From positions 2,790,001 through 2,854,000 of the forward strand of contig NC_014963.1 of NCBI RefSeq assembly GCF_000179915.2: a stretch of DNA of 64,000 nucleotides, written 5' to 3'. Both the position numbers and the translations under genes were made by a program. The notes beneath the pieces are model-generated. The model searched no databases. It was given only the letters and a program-made list of their open reading frames with translations, and was not told the origin of the DNA. The DNA is from Terriglobus saanensis SP1PR4. GTDB taxonomy: Bacteria; Acidobacteriota; Terriglobia; Terriglobales; Acidobacteriaceae. Of this stretch, positions 33,412 to 42,285 are shown one piece after another. Positions within the stretch are counted from its first letter, which is position 1, and the number at the start of each line of letters is the position of its first letter.

Positions 33412-34216
33412 TTCTGGTGCTCTCCATGTGAAATCTAAATTGATGCGGGAATCCCTCGTCGATAAGCACGTCATCAGCGGCACCGACGGCCATGTATTTT
33501 CTATCCTCCCGGATGTGAATGTGATTCAGATCGGTGGACGTTCGATCATGGACCGTGGCCGGTCCGCATTGATGCCCCTCTTGGAAGAAATTGTCGCCAA
33601 TCAACCCCAACATCGAATGATCATCGGAGTTGGGGCCGGTATTCGTTCTCGTCACATCTTTTCCATCGGACTGGATCTGGGACTGCCCACAGGCGCGCTG
33701 GCGACGTTGAGCGCGAAAGACGCGGCGCAAAATGCCTACATGGTTTCGTGCCTGCTGGCCCAATACGGGTTCGTGTATCTTGAGGCGCCGTTCGTCGTTC
33801 AACTCCTTCCAGCAATGCTCGCTGCCGCACGTGGTGCGGTCTTCAATGGAATCCCACCCTATGCCCTGTGGGAGCACCCTCCAGCCGTTGGCAAACTACC
33901 GCCGCACGGAAGCGATGCTGGATCCTATCTGGTGGGCGAAGTGTACGGAGCACGCAGCGTTATCTTCGTCAAAGATGTGGACGGTCTCTATGCGGATGAC
34001 CCAGTGGCGAACGGCAAAGCTGAATTCATTCCGGACATCCGTGCACAAGAACTCATCGATAGAAATCTGGCTACGCTTCCCGTTGAGACGTCGGTACTGG
34101 ACCTTCTACTGAAAGCCAAACTCATGAAGCAAATCCGGATCGTGAATGGCTTGAAGCCCGGCAACCTCACGCTTGCCCTCGCGGGAGAATCGGTCGGTTC
34201 GGTTATCCGACAATGA
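33386..34216 (+). CDS. mosA: Molybdenum storage protein subunit, MosA-like
   Basis: A 276-residue paralogue of the upstream gene: VIQIGGRSIMDRGRSALMPL, 'GVGAGIRSRHIFSIGLDLGL' plus P-T-G-A-L, 'IPPYALWEHPP', 'KLPPHGSDAGSYLVGEVYGA', 'VKDVDGLYADDP' and 'VNGLKPGNLTLALAGE'. The R-H-I-F-S-I-G-L-D-L-G-L-P pattern resembles the alpha subunit (tentative, from memory). The gene overlaps mosB by 8-26 bp depending on which of three ATGs (33386, 33398, 33404) is used, so the two are translationally coupled, as expected for a fixed heteromeric cage. A molybdenum hydroxylase operon follows 400 bp downstream. Confidence 0.82.
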   Translation: MDIRMTMHSSGALHVKSKLMRESLVDKHVISGTDGHVFSILPDVNVIQIGGRSIMDRGRSALMPLLEEIVANQPQHRMIIGVGAGIRSRHIFSIGLDLGLPTGALATLSAKDAAQNAYMVSCLLAQYGFVYLEAPFVVQLLPAMLAAARGAVFNGIPPYALWEHPPAVGKLPPHGSDAGSYLVGEVYGARSVIFVKDVDGLYADDPVANGKAEFIPDIRAQELIDRNLATLPVETSVLDLLLKAKLMKQIRIVNGLKPGNLTLALAGESVGSVIRQ

Positions 34217-34404
34217 TTCAGAAGCATTCAATTATTTGGAGAAATTTTGCCCCTTGGTGAAGTTGCCACCGTGTGCATCCAGAGAGACGGCGCTGCGTTA
34301 TTTCTTAGCCGGCGGCATGGGGTGAGGTTGGCGTCATCGCACCCATATCACAAGCTTCCTGCCGACCATCCGGCCGAACTCGGCTGATCTCCAGCCACCA
34401 CATA
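34217..34404. other. Gap between the MoSto genes and the hydroxylase operon
   Basis: No gene. A short run (34254-34332) faintly resembles an SDR C-terminus (E-V-A-T-V ... G-G-M-G) but is too weak to annotate. The promoter of the hydroxylase operon is expected here. Confidence 0.35.
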
Positions 34405-34429
34405 GGAGAATCAGCAATTTTGATTCTCC
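34405..34429 (+). promoter_or_regulatory. Perfect hairpin upstream of the Mo-hydroxylase operon
   Basis: GGAGAATCA (34405-34413), loop of 7 nt, TGATTCTCC (34421-34429): a perfect 9-bp stem. There is no U-tract after it, so it is not a classical terminator. The left arm is a Shine-Dalgarno-like GGAGA and the right arm is its anti-sequence. The hairpin sits 7 nt before the ATG of a 57-codon frame. Leader regulation or an operator are both possible. Confidence 0.5.
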
Positions 34430-34436
34430 ACGCAGC

Positions 34437-34610
34437 ATGGCACAGCATATTGGGGCACAGGGCTCGTTGGATCACCTCCGCAAGAACCTCGACCTTACAA
34501 ACGGCAGTTCTGTATCGTTTATTCGCCGCGCTATCCCGATGCTTCGCCGCTTCTTCCGCGCGATTGGCTGCAAACCGCTGGCAAATCCTCTATCAGTGCG
34601 TGAGGCTTAG
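34437..34610 (+). CDS. Possible small basic leader ORF upstream of the 2Fe-2S subunit
   Basis: 57 codons ([18 protein letters not shown]... ending NPLSVREA). It starts just after the hairpin and ends 14 bp before the 2Fe-2S subunit start, with that gene's CAGGAG ribosome site between them. It is rich in Arg and Lys with a hydrophobic-basic helix ([18 protein letters not shown]). There is no known family. A longer frame starting with TTG at 34420 overlaps it in another phase. It may be a chance frame. Confidence 0.3.
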   Translation: MAQHIGAQGSLDHLRKNLDLTNGSSVSFIRRAIPMLRRFFRAIGCKPLANPLSVREA

Positions 34611-34624
34611 GCCAGGAGTCGCCG

Positions 34625-35089
34625 ATGGCTCACTTTACTCTCGAGATCAACCATCAACAACATACCGTAGATGCCGATCCGGAGATGCCATTACTCTGGG
34701 CGCTCCGTGACCTGCTCAATCTGACGGGAACAAAGTACGGTTGCGGCATCGGACTTTGCGGAGCCTGTACTGTCCACATCGACGGTGCCGCAACCCGATC
34801 CTGCCAGACTGCCGTCGCTACATTGGCGGGCAAGCAGATCATCACCATCGAAGGTCTCGGATCAAATGGCCTGCATCGGGTCCAAGAAGCGTGGATAGCT
34901 GAACAAGTTCCTCAATGTGGCTACTGCCAGCCCGGTCAGATTATGTCTGCGGCGGCATTACTCTCCGAGAATCCTCGCCCCAACGATTCCGACATCAATG
35001 ACGCAATGGCTGGCAATCTTTGCCGTTGCGCCACTTACTTCCGCATTCGCAACGCCATCCATCGCGCCGCGGAGGAAACTTACGCATGA
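34625..35089 (+). CDS. 2Fe-2S subunit of a molybdenum hydroxylase (isoquinoline 1-oxidoreductase alpha/CoxS type)
   Basis: A 154-residue iron-sulfur subunit of the xanthine dehydrogenase superfamily. The plant-ferredoxin-like N-terminal cluster has Cys40, Cys45, Cys48 and Cys60 ('[15 protein letters not shown]', T-R-S-C-Q). The C-terminal all-helical cluster domain has '[18 protein letters not shown]' and 'NLCRCATY'. The length is standard. CAGGAG lies upstream. It transfers electrons from the molybdopterin subunit to the cytochrome encoded two genes on. Its TGA overlaps the ATG of the large subunit (ATGA). Confidence 0.95.
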   Translation: MAHFTLEINHQQHTVDADPEMPLLWALRDLLNLTGTKYGCGIGLCGACTVHIDGAATRSCQTAVATLAGKQIITIEGLGSNGLHRVQEAWIAEQVPQCGYCQPGQIMSAAALLSENPRPNDSDINDAMAGNLCRCATYFRIRNAIHRAAEETYA

Positions 35090-37301
35090 GCACGAAACCC
35101 ACCTCCGTGCCAACGAAGACAGGTGGGGCGATTTCCCGCCGCACCTTCCTTACAACCTCTGCTGCGGCAGAGGAGCCCTGGTCATAGGACTCACGCTTCG
35201 CGGTCGGTTTCATCATCCTTCTTCCGAAGTGTCGAAAGATCCTTTTAACGCCTGGATCCGCATTCATCCCGACGGACAGATCCAACTCGTTTTGAACAAA
35301 TCCGAGATGGGCCAGGGAGTCTTTACGGCGTTGCCCATGATCCTTGCCGAAGAGGCCGAGATCGATTTCTCGCGGATCACCGTCATTCAGGCAGACGATG
35401 CTGATGGTACCGGAGGGAGCGGTTCCGTCGCTGGTGGTTACAAGCCTCTCCGTCAGGCCGGAGCACAAGTTCGCGAGGTCATGATTGCCGCGGCTGCACG
35501 CCGGTGGGCCGTCCCCACAGCCCAATGCCGCGCTCGGAATAGTCAGATTATTGACACATCTTCAGGACGCACACTCTCTTACGCTGCCCTCGTCAAAGAG
35601 GCTCGTCGCCTTCCACTGCCTGATGCGAAGACAGTCCCGCTGAAAGATCCAAAAGATTTCTCGCTTCTCGGTCGTTCGGTCCGTCACCTCGACATCCCCC
35701 ACAAGGTGAAGGGAGCAGCGCGGTTCGGCCTCGATGTTCGCCTGCCCGGAATGGTATACGCTGTCGTAGCTCAGTGCCCGTACTTTCGTGGCGAACTTGT
35801 AAGTTACGATGCCGCCAAGGCCAAAGCGATCCCCGGTGTTCTCGAAGTCTTCGATATCCCCACTGACCTGCAATCAGCAAACAAAAACACGCGAGAAGTT
35901 GCTGTAGTGGCGACCAACACTTGGGCCGCCATCCAGGGCCGCAACGCGTTGGCGACCGAATGGAAGTCGGGTCAGTATCATGACGAATCTACTGAAACCC
36001 TCACCACGCAGTTGCGAGCCGCACTTGACGCTCCGGAATACTGGAACTCGACCAATACCGAGCTCAATCCCGATATCGTCCCTGCCGCCAAACGTCTTGA
36101 AGCCATTTACGAGTTCCCTTTCCTTGCTCACGTCACCATGGAACCGATGAACATCACGGTCAGCCTCGAAGGAGGCCGTTGCGAAATATGGTCTCCGACA
36201 CAGGCAGGAGAAGGTACCCGGGAGACTGCCGCTAAACTCCTCGGTATCGATAAAAAGAATGTCACCGTCCATGTAACCTTCATGGGTGGGGGTTTCGGTC
36301 GCCGCTTCGGCGCACCTTTCGATCACCAGGCCATCCATATCGCTCGGAGTGTCCGACGCCCCGTCCAGCTTATCTGGACCCGAGAAGACGACTTCACGCA
36401 TGATCGCTACCGTCCTGCAGGCATGCATCGTCTCCGCGCTGGCATCGATCAAGAAGGAACTCTGGTTTCGTGGACGGATCGTCTAGTCGACACCACTATC
36501 ATCGGCCAAGGCGACCCCAAACAAGCTCAGCTCTTTGAACTCGGCGGAGCCCTCGATCAACCTTATCCGGCGCAACATTTTCGAATATCCTATGTGCCCA
36601 TCGATAGCGGCGCCACTCGCGGGGCGTGGCGCGGCGTCGAAATATCCTTCAATGTCTTTGCTGTCGAAAGTTTCATCGATGAACTTGCTCACCTCGCAGG
36701 ACAAGATCCCTGTCTCTATCGCCGCCGTCTATTTGAGAACACCGCCGCTCAGACCCGCACTCCGAGATCGAACTTCGATGGGGCGCTCGCCGATCCCAAG
36801 CGCATGATAGAAATGCTCGACCTGACAGCAGAGAAGGCCGCCTGGGGTAAGCCGCTCGGTGTCCATCGTGGGAGAGGTATATCCTGTTTCTTCTCGAAGA
36901 CCACCTATCTCGCTCAGGTTACGGAAGTCACGGTCAAGAAGGGCAACATAAGCGTTGACCGCGTTGTCACGGTGGTCGATCCGGGTACGGTCATTAACAT
37001 GAATGGCATCCGTGCACAAATTGAGGGTGCCATCCTCATGGGCCTGAGCGCCACTCTCAAGGAACGCATCACCGTCAAAGACGGCATGATTCAGCAACAG
37101 AACTTCAATAGTTATGACCTGCTGAGAATGCCTGATACACCGCACCTCGAGACCCACCTCGTCGAAGGAGGCCGTCTTCCCGGAGGGATCGGTGAACCGC
37201 CGCTTGCCCTTATCGCTCCCAGCGTTGGAAATGCGATCTTCGCCGCGACTGGAAAACGCCTGCGTAAATTGCCCCTGCAACTTGACGAGGTATCTTCATG
37301 A
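35086..37301 (+). CDS. Molybdopterin subunit of aldehyde/isoquinoline oxidoreductase type, leader out of frame
   Basis: The body (frame ending at 37301) is the xanthine dehydrogenase-type molybdenum subunit: '[20 protein letters not shown]', '[15 protein letters not shown]', '[15 protein letters not shown]' and the active-site '[19 protein letters not shown]', whose Glu is the catalytic base. The ATG coupled to the 2Fe-2S gene (35086) opens another frame with a Tat leader, [20 protein letters not shown] then FLTTSAAA, which hits a TAG at 35185. The body frame takes over at about 35171 (GALVIGL). A 2-nt loss, a 1-nt gain or recoding would explain this. With that correction the protein has ~739 residues, normal for the IorB group, and is Tat-exported. 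The substrate is probably an aldehyde or N-heterocycle. Confidence 0.85.
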
Positions 37302-37636
37302 AAGAGATCTCGCTCTCTTTGCTAGATGCATTCTTGGCCTCACTTCTCTTTCTCGCTATTTCGGTTCCGCAGGCGGTGGTCTCCCAAGAGTCCGCGCCGC
37401 CGACTGTTACCAACGGCAAGCGCGTGTTCAACCGATCCTGTTCTGCCTGCCATGACACGAGCGGCGTAACCGCGAAGTCTGGTCCCGAACTCAAGAACTA
37501 CTATCGCCGCCAACCTCGTCCAGCCGATGCCACGGTGCGCGCGATCATTCAGCAAGGAAAAGGCAAGATGCCCGCCTTCAACACTCTCAGCAAGGCGCAG
37601 ACCGGCGATCTGGTGGCCTACCTCAAAACACTTTAG
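37298..37636 (+). CDS. Class I cytochrome c, electron acceptor of the Mo hydroxylase
   Basis: A 112-residue secreted monohaem cytochrome. The signal peptide spans ~1-30; the haem motif CSACH is at 48-52 and the axial Met91 is in G-K-M-P-A-F. It starts with an ATGA overlap to the molybdopterin subunit. The three-gene order 2Fe-2S subunit, Mo subunit, cytochrome c is that of periplasmic molybdenum aldehyde dehydrogenases, which pass electrons to the respiratory chain. The role here is inferred from position. Confidence 0.92.
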   Translation: MKEISLSLLDAFLASLLFLAISVPQAVVSQESAPPTVTNGKRVFNRSCSACHDTSGVTAKSGPELKNYYRRQPRPADATVRAIIQQGKGKMPAFNTLSKAQTGDLVAYLKTL

Positions 37637-37703
37637 CGCTCCTGGCTATTTCAGCGAATGTCCAAGTCGTAGAACAAGAGCAAAGTTCGTGGAGCGGACT
37701 TAC

Positions 37704-38103
37704 CTAACGCCCCAGGTTCTCAACGTCGATCAAGGTTTGTACCCTGTCCCTTACCTCGTCACGAATCGACTTTACCTCTTCTACGGGCAGTCCCTTTGAA
37801 TCACGCAGTGGCCAGTCGTCCCGTCGCAAGCCGGGCACGTAGGGGCATTTGTCTCCGCAACCCATGGTAATGAGCAACGAAGCACCCTCCGCGCGTTCCT
37901 GTGTCAGCTTCTGAGGTTTCGCTCCACCCAGATCGATGCCACCTCCTGCATCACAGTCAGGACTTCCGGATGCACACGCAAGCCGGGTTCTGTTCCGGCG
38001 GAGATACCCTCCGCATTCGCCGGGTCGGCGAGACGGTTGAAGAATGCCGCCGCCATTGGGAGCGACCAGCATTGTGAACGCAGGCGAAGATTATCTTCTT
38101 CAT
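37704..38103 (-). pseudogene. arsC: Broken arsenate reductase (LMW-PTP-type ArsC)
   Basis: The start reads MKKIIFACVHNAGRSQ, the catalytic C-x5-R loop of thioredoxin-coupled arsenate reductases. One base is missing after the Gln codon, so the frame moves to ...R-L-A-D-P-A-N-A-E-G. A second missing base before 'IDLGGAKPQKLT' moves it again. The last segment is then clean ('LLITMGCGDKCPYVPG', D-W-P-L-R-D, 'VEEVKSIRDEVRDRV'), containing the second redox Cys. With two frameshifts the gene cannot give a full enzyme unless both are sequencing errors. Confidence 0.88.
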
Positions 38104-38152
38104 ATTGTTTCCTTCGAGATCCGTTCCATCCGAACAGCTCGGATCAGCAACC

Positions 38153-38351
38153 TTAGTACTTTCTTGATAGAGGCTTGATGGCATAGACCTTCACACTCGC
38201 GGCAGCGGCGTTCACGTCATACTGCGAGAGAAGGGCGGTACGGTCGCCGTGCAGCGAAGTCTCATCAGGCGTTGGGACACAGCAAGGGGATTCGACGATC
38301 TGTAGCGGATTCGCCGATGGTGATGAACTGGAATGCGCTGCTGTCCTGCAT
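38153..38351 (-). pseudogene. Small frameshifted ORF upstream of arsC
   Basis: An ATG at 38351 with a strong GGAGG site opens MQDSSAFQFITIGESATDRR and stops early. In another phase the sequence continues LQIVESPCCVPTPDETSLHG and ends ...KVYAIKPLSRKY at 38153, 49 bp before arsC. Together they suggest a ~65-residue protein with a Cys-Cys pair, broken by one frameshift. I do not recognise the family. Position and the CC pair suggest an arsenic-related small protein (speculative). Confidence 0.4.
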
Positions 38352-39343
38352 GCTGCCCTCCTTTGGCGTGATGTTGCGGTAAAGGTTTTGGAGCGAACAC
38401 GCTTCCCTGTCCGCTCCGATAGGAGGGAATCTGGGCTATCTGTGTATGTGCTTGTGCGGGTCGAAGGCTTCCGCGAAGCCCTGCAAGCGAAGGTTGTTGT
38501 CCCATGTCGCAGCTAAGCGCTGGTGCTGCAGATGCAACTCGACAAAACTAATAAGCTAGGCCCGATAGGTATCGCGACCATAATGACCGACGGCGATACC
38601 CACCGTTTTAGCACTTCACTTTTCATAAATACGCATCTTGTAAGACCGCGATATCTTCACTGTCTCATCAGTAAAACGATCAATCAATGAAAGAGCTAAG
38701 ATTCTTGGGCCTACTTACCCCGTTGATCTAAAGGGAGATTCGGTTACCGTAACTCACCGGATAGGTATAGTCCTGGCCGTTTACTAGAGATACAGATTCA
38801 CTAACGCCGCTTAGCCCTGTCACCCATAGTTCCGGAGCTAGAATAGTTTTTGGTTTCAAGGCATAGGTCTCTATAAGCAAGGTAACTGAGAGGAACGACA
38901 CCTGAAGCAGCTTCGGCTAGTTCTAACGGGTGGACCGGCATTCTGGCTAATGCTCATTTTTATTTGATGTATTTTTCTTACTGTGCATTGAGGGAACAAT
39001 CTTGCCATTAGCGTCGAAAGACACATAAGAACGAATTCGGATTTTGCTTTCTTAATAACCGACCGATAGTTGTAGGAGGTTAGCGATAGTTGTAGGCGCG
39101 CTGCTGCGAGTACAGCGAAAGACTTGAATCTAGAGGATATTACATAATGTCGGTGAAAAAATTACACCGTATCTTACACGTGTAGGCATTAATGTCCCCT
39201 AAAACGGAGATATGTTGCTCAGACTTCGCCAGTGTGGGAAGAATACATTTAGAATTCATTACCTACGTTAATTCTTGTAACCGTACAAAAGAGCACACGC
39301 GGTATCGAAGGTAATACGCACGGGTTTGATCATGAGGTACTAA
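38352..39343. other. One-kilobase AT-richer non-coding region
   Basis: No coding pattern could be found on either strand. The sequence is clearly richer in A and T than the flanks from ~38550 on, with many short stop-rich frames. It contains the 20-bp-period repeat at 39064-39096 and must include the promoter of the Big_5/DUF3494 gene. A structured RNA cannot be excluded by eye. Confidence 0.5.
39064..39096 (+). repeat. Direct repeat CGATAGTTGTAGG, two copies, 20-bp period
   Basis: CGATAGTTGTAGG at 39064-39076 and again at 39084-39096. The spacing equals about two helical turns, so two protein molecules would sit on the same face of the DNA. It lies ~250 bp upstream of the DUF3494 lipoprotein and is a candidate activator site. 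Confidence 0.45.
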
Positions 39344-42190
39344 ATGCGCACTCGCAGGCTTGGATTTGTAGCTTCCCTTACGGCTTTGGTTTTTGTGTTT
39401 TTGGGTGGATGTGGTAAAGAGAAGGCGGCGACTGTCTCGCCTTCTGTAACTTCGACTGTGCCGGTCGCAGGAGCGACCGGCGTTCCGGTGAACCAGGTTA
39501 TCTCGGCTACGTTCAATGAGTCGATGAACCCATCTACCATTACCGGAACAACGTTTCTTGTGACGGGACCCGGGGCGACCGCGGTTGCCGGCACCGTGTC
39601 TTAGACCGCTGCGGGATCCGTGGCCTCCTTCGCTCCAGCAGCAAATCTTGCATTCAATACGACTTACACGGCGACAATCACAACCGCGGTGACAGATATG
39701 ATTGGCGTTCAGCCGTCGGCAAACTACACCTGGAGCTTTACAACGGCTACGCAGCCGACGGTGGTCGCAACCGTGCCCGCAAATGGCGCGACAGGTGTGC
39801 CGATCAATCAAGTTCTCGCGGCGACGTTCAGCAAGGTGCTGAATCCGGCGACAGTCAATGCCACCACTTTCCTTCTGAATGGACCAAATGGGACCACTGT
39901 AGCTGGAACTGTTGCGTATAACGCGACGGGTTCGGTGGCTTCATTCATCCCGAGTGCGGCATTGACGTACAACACGATTTATACGGCCACGCTTACGACC
40001 GGTGTCACTGATTCAACCGGCGATCCGTTGGCTGGGAACTATACCTGGAGCTTCACGACCGCAGTGCAGCAGCCTGTGGTTCTTTCGACCGTGCCGCTCA
40101 ATGGCGCCACGGGGGTGGCGCTCAACCAGGTGCTGAGCGTGACGTTCAGCCATACGATGAATTGCGCGACGCTTACATCGCCGGCAACCAGCTTTGTGGT
40201 CACCGGTCCTGGCACGACAGCGGTCGCGGGCACGGTTACTTGCTCAGGCACAGGAGCCGCCTTCACTCCGTCCGCCGACCTTGTCGTCAACACCGTGTAT
40301 ACGGCCACGATCACGACCGGAGCCCAGTCTCAAGGGGGCGCTCCGTTAGCCACCAACTACGCATGGATGTTTAGAACGCTTCCGGCGCCAACGCCGCCAA
40401 CGATCATTTCGACAGTTCCTGCGAATCTGGCAGTGAATGTGCCGATCAACCAGGCTCTCAGCGCCACCTTCAGTGTGGCCATGACACCTGCCACGATCAA
40501 CGCGACTACCTTCACGCTCACTGGACCGGGAGCCACTCCCGTGACGGGAGCAGTCGCCTACGTCGCCGCGGGTTCCACTGCGACTTTCACCCCGTCGGCA
40601 AGCCTTGTGCCGAACACGCTGTATACGGCTACGATCACCGCCGGGGCACAGAATCTGGCCGACACTCCGTTAGCCCAGAACTATGTCTGGACTTTCACTA
40701 CCGGAGCAACGGTCGTTGTACCACCTACCGTAATTTCGACCAATCCCTTGGCCGGAGCTACGAACGTGCCGGCCAATCAAGCGGTCAGCGCCACGTTCAG
40801 CGTTCCGATGAATCCATCCACGATCAACTCGACAACCTTTATGCTGACGGGGCCGGATACCACGCCCGTCGCCGGTTTGGTTGCTTACGCGGCCATTGGA
40901 AATACGCTGACGTTCAACCCGACAGCGAATCTTTTGCCCAACACTCTGTATACGGCGACGATCACGACCGGAGCGCAAAATCTCGCGGGCACCGGCTTGG
41001 CTAGTAACTATGTCTGGACCTTCACCACCGGTGCGCCGATCGTTGTCCCGCCGGAGATTGTTTCGACGTTACCCGTAAATGGTGCCATTAACATTCCACT
41101 GACACAGGTTGTAAGCGCAACCTTCACTAAGGCAATGAATCCGCTGACGATCACCGACGCCACCTTCCAGCTTACGCAGGGTGGAGATGCGGTGGCCGCC
41201 ACATTGACATATGACGCAATCACGTTCACAGCCACTCTCACACCCACGGTCGCATTACTCCCCAGTACCAGCTACATTGCAACGGTAACTTCCGGAGCAA
41301 CGGATCTTGCAGGAAATCCTCTGGGGACCACAGGAGCGGCGAATCCTTGGACATTTACGACTGCTGCGGCCATTGTGCCGCCGCCGATCGTTCTTGGTCC
41401 GACCATCTCGCTCTTTGGAGGGTTTGGTGGTGGCGCCGGAATCACGAATCAGGGACTCCTATCGGCCATCAATAACGGAAATATCGGAACCACAGGTGCG
41501 TCGTCGCTCATCACCGGATTTCACGACGATAGCGTTGTGACTCTTACTGGTGTCAATGCGTGCACCTATACGGAGTCTCCGTTGAACGTAGCACTTGTGG
41601 GAGCGACGGCGACGACACCGGGAACGGGGCTCACCACGATCTTTACAGCCCCTGGCTCCAGCCAGCCCACGACGGCTTGCCCGAATGAGGGAACCGCCAC
41701 TACCTTCGCCACCGCGACCCAGGCCGCGCTGGAAGCCCAGGCAGCCTACAACACACTGCAGGGTCTTCCTCCAGGGATCACGCTGTCGAATACCGAGCTT
41801 GGCAATCGTACCCTGGCTCCTGGCACTTACACCTCCGCAACCTTCTACAACATCACGCAAGGTCCGCTGACTCTCGACGCTCAAGGCGATGCCAATGCGT
41901 ACTGGATCTTCCAGATGGGATCGTCTCTCCAGGTGGGCACGCCTACGGAATCCCAAAGCGTTGTTCTGATCAACGGTGCCCAGGCAAGCCATGTCTTCTG
42001 GGCGGTAGGTGGTCTTCCTGGCGCGGTCATCAACTACGGAGGAGGCGGAACGATGGTAGGAACCGTCATTTCGTCACCGGGAATCACGATTTCAAGTCCC
42101 GGAGTTGCCGCCATAACGACCATCAACGGCAGAGTGATCGCTTTGAACGCGTCGATCACAATGGTCAACACGGTTATCAACGTCCAGTAA
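39344..42190 (+). pseudogene. Lipoprotein with six Big_5 Ig-like repeats and DUF3494 domain, interrupted by an amber codon
   Basis: A lipoprotein signal (LGGC, Cys23) is followed by six SbsA/Big_5 Ig-like repeats of ~105 residues ('STVP..GATGVP.NQ..SATF...MN ... YTATITT') and a C-terminal ice-binding-like DUF3494 domain: 'ISLFGGFGGGAGITNQGLL', 'ELGNRTLAPGTY', 'LTLDAQGDANAYWIFQMG', 'GTVISSPGITISSPG', 'TINGRVIAL'. In repeat 1 a TAG at 39602 stands where the other repeats have a Tyr (V-T-Y-x-A-x-G), and the same frame continues without shift to 42190. So it is a nonsense mutation, suppression or a sequencing error. Without readthrough only an 86-residue stub is made. Surface adhesion or ice binding is inferred from the family. 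Confidence 0.88.
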
Positions 42191-42285
42191 GCTGCACCGC
42201 AGCCGCCTTCGAAAGAGGGTGATTGCGGGCCACGCAAGGGAAGACGTTTGAGGCTGAACGGGACCATGAGATTCAGGAGAATGAG

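Noticed and set aside
34254-34332. Possible SDR C-terminal relic (E-V-A-T-V ... G-G-M-G)
   Set aside because: Too short and needs a frame interruption; it could equally be chance.
34420-34710. TTG-started 96-codon frame overlapping the 2Fe-2S gene
   Set aside because: It overlaps the well-supported 2Fe-2S gene in another phase and has no family resemblance.
34917-35085. N-terminal extension of the Mo subunit frame into the 2Fe-2S gene
   Set aside because: These codons are in the phase of the Mo subunit but lie inside the 2Fe-2S coding sequence and look like shadow translation. The Tat leader starting at 35086 is the better N-terminus.
39460-42190. Repeated ~315-bp units considered as a CRISPR-like or satellite array
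   Set aside because: They are protein-coding Big_5 Ig-like repeats in one frame, not non-coding repeats with spacers.
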